Shown here one piece after another: positions 60,668-64,000 of a DNA stretch of 64,000 nucleotides. The stretch is taken from the NCBI RefSeq assembly GCF_003752405.1, contig NZ_RKHK01000001.1, forward strand, positions 1,488,001 to 1,552,000, written 5' to 3'. The stretch is from Bogoriella caseilytica (lineage in GTDB: Bacteria; Actinomycetota; Actinomycetes; Actinomycetales; Actinomycetaceae). The notes beneath the pieces were generated by a model. That model ran no database searches, had not been told where the DNA came from, and saw nothing but the letters and a program-made list of their open reading frames with translations. A program made the translations under genes and the position numbers. Numbering within the stretch: the stretch's first letter is position 1; the number at the start of each line of letters is the position of its first letter.

Positions 60668-62929
60668 TTACTGCGCGCGATGCGCGCCTTTCGCGAGGCG
60701 GGACGGCCACCAGATTCTGCTGCCGATGTCGTAGAAGAGCCCCGGTACCAGAAGTGAACGCACGATCAACGTATCGATGAGCACTCCGACAGCCACGATG
60801 AAGGCCAGCTGCACCAGGAACAGTAGCGGAATCACAGCCAACGCCGCGAAGGTGGCCGCCAGGACGATGCCGGCGGAGGTGATGACGCTCCCGGTGACCC
60901 GCAGGCCTTCCAGGGCGCCGCGGCGTGTGCCGATCACCTCCGCTTCCTCCCGGATCCTGGTGGCCAGGAAGATGCTGTAGTCGATACCGAGCGCCACCAG
61001 GAACACGAAGGCGAACAGCGGCACCACGGGATCGGCACCGGAGAAACCGAAGACGTGGTTGAAGAACACCGCGGAGATGCCCAGGGCGGAGAGGAAGGAG
61101 ACCGTCGTCGCAGCGACGAGCAGCAGGGGGGCGATCACCGCGCGCAGCACCCCCATCAGGATCACGGCGATCACTGCCAGGACCAGGGGGATGATCGTCC
61201 ACAGGTCCGAGCGTGCTGTGTCGCGGGTGTCGAGGGTGGTGGCGCTTTCCCCGCCGATGAGTACATTCGCGTCGATCTCCGGCAGCGTCTCGCGCAGTCG
61301 TTCCACGGTGGCGATCGCCGCATCGGAATCGGCCGGGTCGCTGAGCGTCGCCTGGATCTCGGCGACCTCGCGGCCCTCCACCTCGGTGGTCGCCGGCTCC
61401 TGCTCCTCGGCGTCGGCGGGCGGGCCCCCGGCCTCATCCGGGGCGTCACCCTCGCCCTCGGTGGGTGGCCCGTCGGCGGATGGAACCCCGTCCTCTCCCG
61501 GCTCGGTTCCGAGCGCTACCGAGGCCACGCCCTCGGTAGCCTCGATCTCCTCCACAAGCTCCTCGAGGAACTCGACGTCGCCGATGATGATGGCCGGGTT
61601 GCCGGTGCCACCGGGGAAGAGTTCTGCCAGGGTCTCCTGTCCGGTCACGGATTCAGGCTCGCCGAGCAGGAACTCCGACTCCGGCACGCCGGCGGCGCGG
61701 AAGGTGGGGGCCAGCGCAGCGGTGAGGATGAGGAACACGGCGGTGCCTACCCAGAGTCGTCGCGGGTGGCGGTCGGTCAGGGCGGCCAGCCATCCCCAGA
61801 ACCCCGCGCGGGTCGCCACGCGCTTGTGGCCCGGGCCTCCGGCGTCGGAGTTGTGGGCGGAGGAGCTGTCGGCCGGCGCTGCGCGAGGAATGAACGGAAA
61901 GAAGGCCACGCGGCGGGTCAGTGCGAGCAGCGCCGGCAGGAAGGTCAGCGTGGCGAGCACGGCGCAGACGATGCCCACGCTGGCCACGGGGCCCAGGGCC
62001 TGGTTGGAGGTGAGATCGGAGAGCAGCAGGCAGAGCAAGCCGGCCACCACCGTGCCCGCCGAGGCGAGCACCGGGCGGATGACCGCCCGCCACGCTCGCC
62101 ACAGGGCGCGGAGGGGATCGGGCTCTTCCCGCAGCGCGTCCCGGTAGCGCGCGATGAGCAGCAGCGCATAGTCGGTGGCAGCGCCGATGACGAGGATGAA
62201 CAGAATGCCCTGCGCCTGGCCGTTGAGGTCGATCCACCCTGCGCTCGCCATCGCGTAGACCGCGACCACGGAGAGCGCCAGGGCGGCTACAGAGCTGGTC
62301 AGCACCAGCAGCGGGAGCACCGGGCTGCGGTAGACGATCAGCAGGATCAGGAAGACCGCGGCCACGGCCACGAGCAGCAGAATGGAGTCGATTCCGCCGA
62401 AGGCTTCCGAGAGGTCGGCAGCGAAGGCCGCCGGTCCCGTGACCTCGACGGTGATGCCATCCGGAGCGCTATCCAGGATCGCTCGGATCTCCTCGACCAC
62501 CTCGGATTCGCCGGTGACGGCGGCGAAGGCTTGCGCGCCGGCCACCGTGTCCGGATCCGCGCCCGCGTCCTCGGCGGGAATCAGGGGTGAGACGGTGCCG
62601 ACACCCTCGAGCCCGCCCACCTCCTCCAGCAGCTCCTCGATGGCGGCGAGATCCTCCGGTGAGAGCCCACCGTCATTGGTGGCCACCACGATCGCCGGAG
62701 GGTCGGTCTCGTCCTGTAGTTCGGCGCGAATCTCGAGCACCTGAGTGGACTCGGCGCTCTCGGGGAGGAAGTCCTGCTGGGACTGCGACTGCACCTCCGA
62801 GAGCTGGCCGAAGAACGGGCCGCCCCACCCGGCCACGCCGATCCAGAGAAGCACGAGGAGTGCGGGAACGAGCCACCTCGCGAGGGAGGTGCGGCGGGAG
62901 GTTCGATCCCGCTCGGAGACCGAGTGCAT
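60668..62929 (-). CDS. MMPL/RND-family membrane transporter
   Basis: 753 residues, two repeats of one helix, a large extracellular loop, then five helices. The core motif GAATDYALLLIARYRD (first repeat) and ALGIDYSIFLATRIREE (second repeat) carry the proton-relay Asp-Tyr pairs of MmpL proteins. The second extracellular loop has a very acidic insertion (about 515-570, Glu/Pro/Asp-rich). Probably exports lipids or a hydrophobic compound. ATG 62929 is chosen; GTG 62935 is an alternative. Divergent from the MFS gene. Confidence 0.88.
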   Translation of the reverse strand: MHSVSERDRTSRRTSLARWLVPALLVLLWIGVAGWGGPFFGQLSEVQSQSQQDFLPESAESTQVLEIRAELQDETDPPAIVVATNDGGLSPEDLAAIEELLEEVGGLEGVGTVSPLIPAEDAGADPDTVAGAQAFAAVTGESEVVEEIRAILDSAPDGITVEVTGPAAFAADLSEAFGGIDSILLLVAVAAVFLILLIVYRSPVLPLLVLTSSVAALALSVVAVYAMASAGWIDLNGQAQGILFILVIGAATDYALLLIARYRDALREEPDPLRALWRAWRAVIRPVLASAGTVVAGLLCLLLSDLTSNQALGPVASVGIVCAVLATLTFLPALLALTRRVAFFPFIPRAAPADSSSAHNSDAGGPGHKRVATRAGFWGWLAALTDRHPRRLWVGTAVFLILTAALAPTFRAAGVPESEFLLGEPESVTGQETLAELFPGGTGNPAIIIGDVEFLEELVEEIEATEGVASVALGTEPGEDGVPSADGPPTEGEGDAPDEAGGPPADAEEQEPATTEVEGREVAEIQATLSDPADSDAAIATVERLRETLPEIDANVLIGGESATTLDTRDTARSDLWTIIPLVLAVIAVILMGVLRAVIAPLLLVAATTVSFLSALGISAVFFNHVFGFSGADPVVPLFAFVFLVALGIDYSIFLATRIREEAEVIGTRRGALEGLRVTGSVITSAGIVLAATFAALAVIPLLFLVQLAFIVAVGVLIDTLIVRSLLVPGLFYDIGSRIWWPSRLAKGAHRAQ

Positions 62930-63016
62930 AGGCACATCATGCGGCCCATAGCGGTGTGGCGCACACCTATCCCACGTGGAGGCCACCACACCCGGCTGCG
63001 GTGGCAGGATGAGCCG

Positions 63017-64000
63017 GTGAGTGCGGTGTCGATCAGACGTTTCCTCCGGGGGCGCCAACCCTTCCCCCGTTCCGTTCTGGTCCTGACGGCCATCTCCTTC
63101 ACCGTCGCGGTGGGGTTCGGCGTGATGTTGCCCGTGCTGCCGGTCTTCGCGCGGGACTTCGGCGTGGGCCCCTTCGCCGCCTCGGCCGTGGTCTCCGCCT
63201 TCGCCTTCGCCCGGCTGCTCACCGCTCCGGTGATCGGCCCGCTCCTCGCCCGCATCGGCGAGCGCCCGGTGCTGGTGGCCGGGCTGCTGATCGTGGCGGT
63301 GTCCTCCGCCGCGGCGGCTCTGGCCATGGACTACACCCAGTTCCTGATCTTCCGCAGCCTCGGCGGTATCGGCTCGGCGATGTTCACCGTGGCGGGAATG
63401 ACCCTGCTGCTCGCCACGGTGCAGGCCGAGCAACGGGGTCGCGCCGCCAGCCTCTATCAGGGCGGATTCCTGCTGGGCGGAATGGGCGGGCCCGCCATCG
63501 GCGGGGCCCTGGCCACCATCTCCCTGACGGCACCGTTCTATTTCTACGCCGTGGTGCTGGTGGCTGCCGCAGTGATCGGGGCGGTCATGTTGCGCTCCTC
63601 GGGCCAGGGGCGCAACGACGACAGCGTGGAGGTCCGGCCCTTCGGGGACGTGCTGCGCGACACCCGCTTCCAGGCCGCCGCGATGGCCGGGCTAGGGCAG
63701 GGCTGGACCTCTTTCGGCGTCCGCTCCGCACTGGTTCCGCTGATGGTCGTGGAGGTCCTGCACGGGGAACCCTCGTGGACGGCCGTGGCCTTCACTGTTT
63801 CGTCGATCGCGCAGGCCATCGCCCTCGGCCCCGCCGGGCGTTTCGTGGACACGGTCGGCCGCAAACCGGCCATGATCGCCGGCGGGCTGGTGGGTGCGGC
63901 CGCCATGGCCGGCGTCTCACTGTCGCCGAACATCTGGGTGCTCACCGCGGCCCTCTCGGTCTACGGCGTGGCGGCGGCCTTCCTCAGTGCGGCGCCGGCC
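63017..64000 (+). CDS. Major facilitator superfamily transporter, 3' end outside window
   Basis: 328 residues visible, open at the window edge. MFS pattern: helix 1 ISFTVAVGFGVMLPVLPVF, loop 2-3 region PLLARIGERPVLVAG, and a second-half loop GRFVDTVGRKPAMIAGG. Probably a DHA1-type drug exporter with 12 helices. The GTG lies 6 nt after CAGGAT (63005-63010), so the mRNA is likely leaderless. Confidence 0.85.
   Translation, partial: MSAVSIRRFLRGRQPFPRSVLVLTAISFTVAVGFGVMLPVLPVFARDFGVGPFAASAVVSAFAFARLLTAPVIGPLLARIGERPVLVAGLLIVAVSSAAAALAMDYTQFLIFRSLGGIGSAMFTVAGMTLLLATVQAEQRGRAASLYQGGFLLGGMGGPAIGGALATISLTAPFYFYAVVLVAAAVIGAVMLRSSGQGRNDDSVEVRPFGDVLRDTRFQAAAMAGLGQGWTSFGVRSALVPLMVVEVLHGEPSWTAVAFTVSSIAQAIALGPAGRFVDTVGRKPAMIAGGLVGAAAMAGVSLSPNIWVLTAALSVYGVAAAFLSAAPA

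Noticed and set aside
1-64000. tRNA, rRNA, CRISPR arrays, insertion sequences, integrase/att sites, replication origin
   Set aside because: I looked for cloverleaf-like stretches, regularly spaced repeats, transposase or integrase motifs and DnaA-box clusters and saw none that I could support.

Overview
The window is high-GC actinobacterial chromosome. Nearly every third codon position is G or C, GTG starts are common, many start codons sit 6 nt after a -10 hexamer (leaderless style), and the gene families are typical of the class: ECF42 with a DGPF partner, TipAS-type MerR, SigK/RskA, CydABDC, C50-carotenoid genes and a bacteriophytochrome-PP2C. A pigmented, aerobic, polysaccharide-degrading member of the Micrococcales is my best guess. 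No 16S or other marker gene is present, so this is inference. I saw no tRNA, rRNA, CRISPR array or insertion sequence.

Layout. 1-5.4 kb: 3' part of an Mrp-like cation/proton antiporter operon (three NuoL/M/N-like subunits plus MrpE). 5.4-13.7 kb: mixed housekeeping and regulatory genes (TipAS MerR, release factor 3, a second MerR, RidA-like protein with a lipoprotein, a SUMF1-domain protein, DGPF protein with ECF42 sigma factor, methyltransferase with DksA-like protein, PNPOx). 13.8-20.6 kb: accessory stretch with lipoproteins, two decayed copies of one lipoprotein family, an AbiF-like HEPN gene behind a structured non-coding stretch, DUF5519, an MFS exporter and a tautomerase. 20.7-31.9 kb: PHP phosphoesterase, then a complete galactan-use locus: LacI regulator, GH42 beta-galactosidase, binding protein, two permeases and a wall-anchored GH53 endo-galactanase. 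31.9-38.2 kb: regulators, SDR enzymes, PPOX protein, SRPBCC protein, TetR/MFS pair. 38.3-44.5 kb: cydABDC. 44.5-48.2 kb: RskA/SigK and a pair of ferritin-like paralogues. 48.2-53.8 kb: MarR, idi, crtE-B-I, split lycopene cyclase and crtEb (C50 carotenoid). 53.8-64 kb: two GNATs, a nitroreductase remnant, ABC-F protein with a leader, bacteriophytochrome phosphatase with an anti-sigma-type kinase, an MMPL transporter and a truncated MFS gene.

How genes work together. In the galactan locus, extracellular GH53 should cut arabinogalactan or pectic galactan, the ABC importer (its ATPase is not here) takes up the oligosaccharides, and GH42 cleaves them inside the cell. Two near-identical operators flank the beta-galactosidase promoter. 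CydDC supports assembly of the CydAB oxidase, and DosR-like palindromes precede cydA. The carotenoid genes form one overlapping operon, probably controlled by the divergent MarR.

Most worth a second look: the AbiF-like HEPN gene with its upstream structured element; two families of dispersed palindromic repeats, one with compensatory stem changes; the phytochrome-PP2C/kinase pair; the ferritin-like pair in which one copy has lost most metal ligands; the DosR-type boxes; and the leader upstream of the ABC-F gene.
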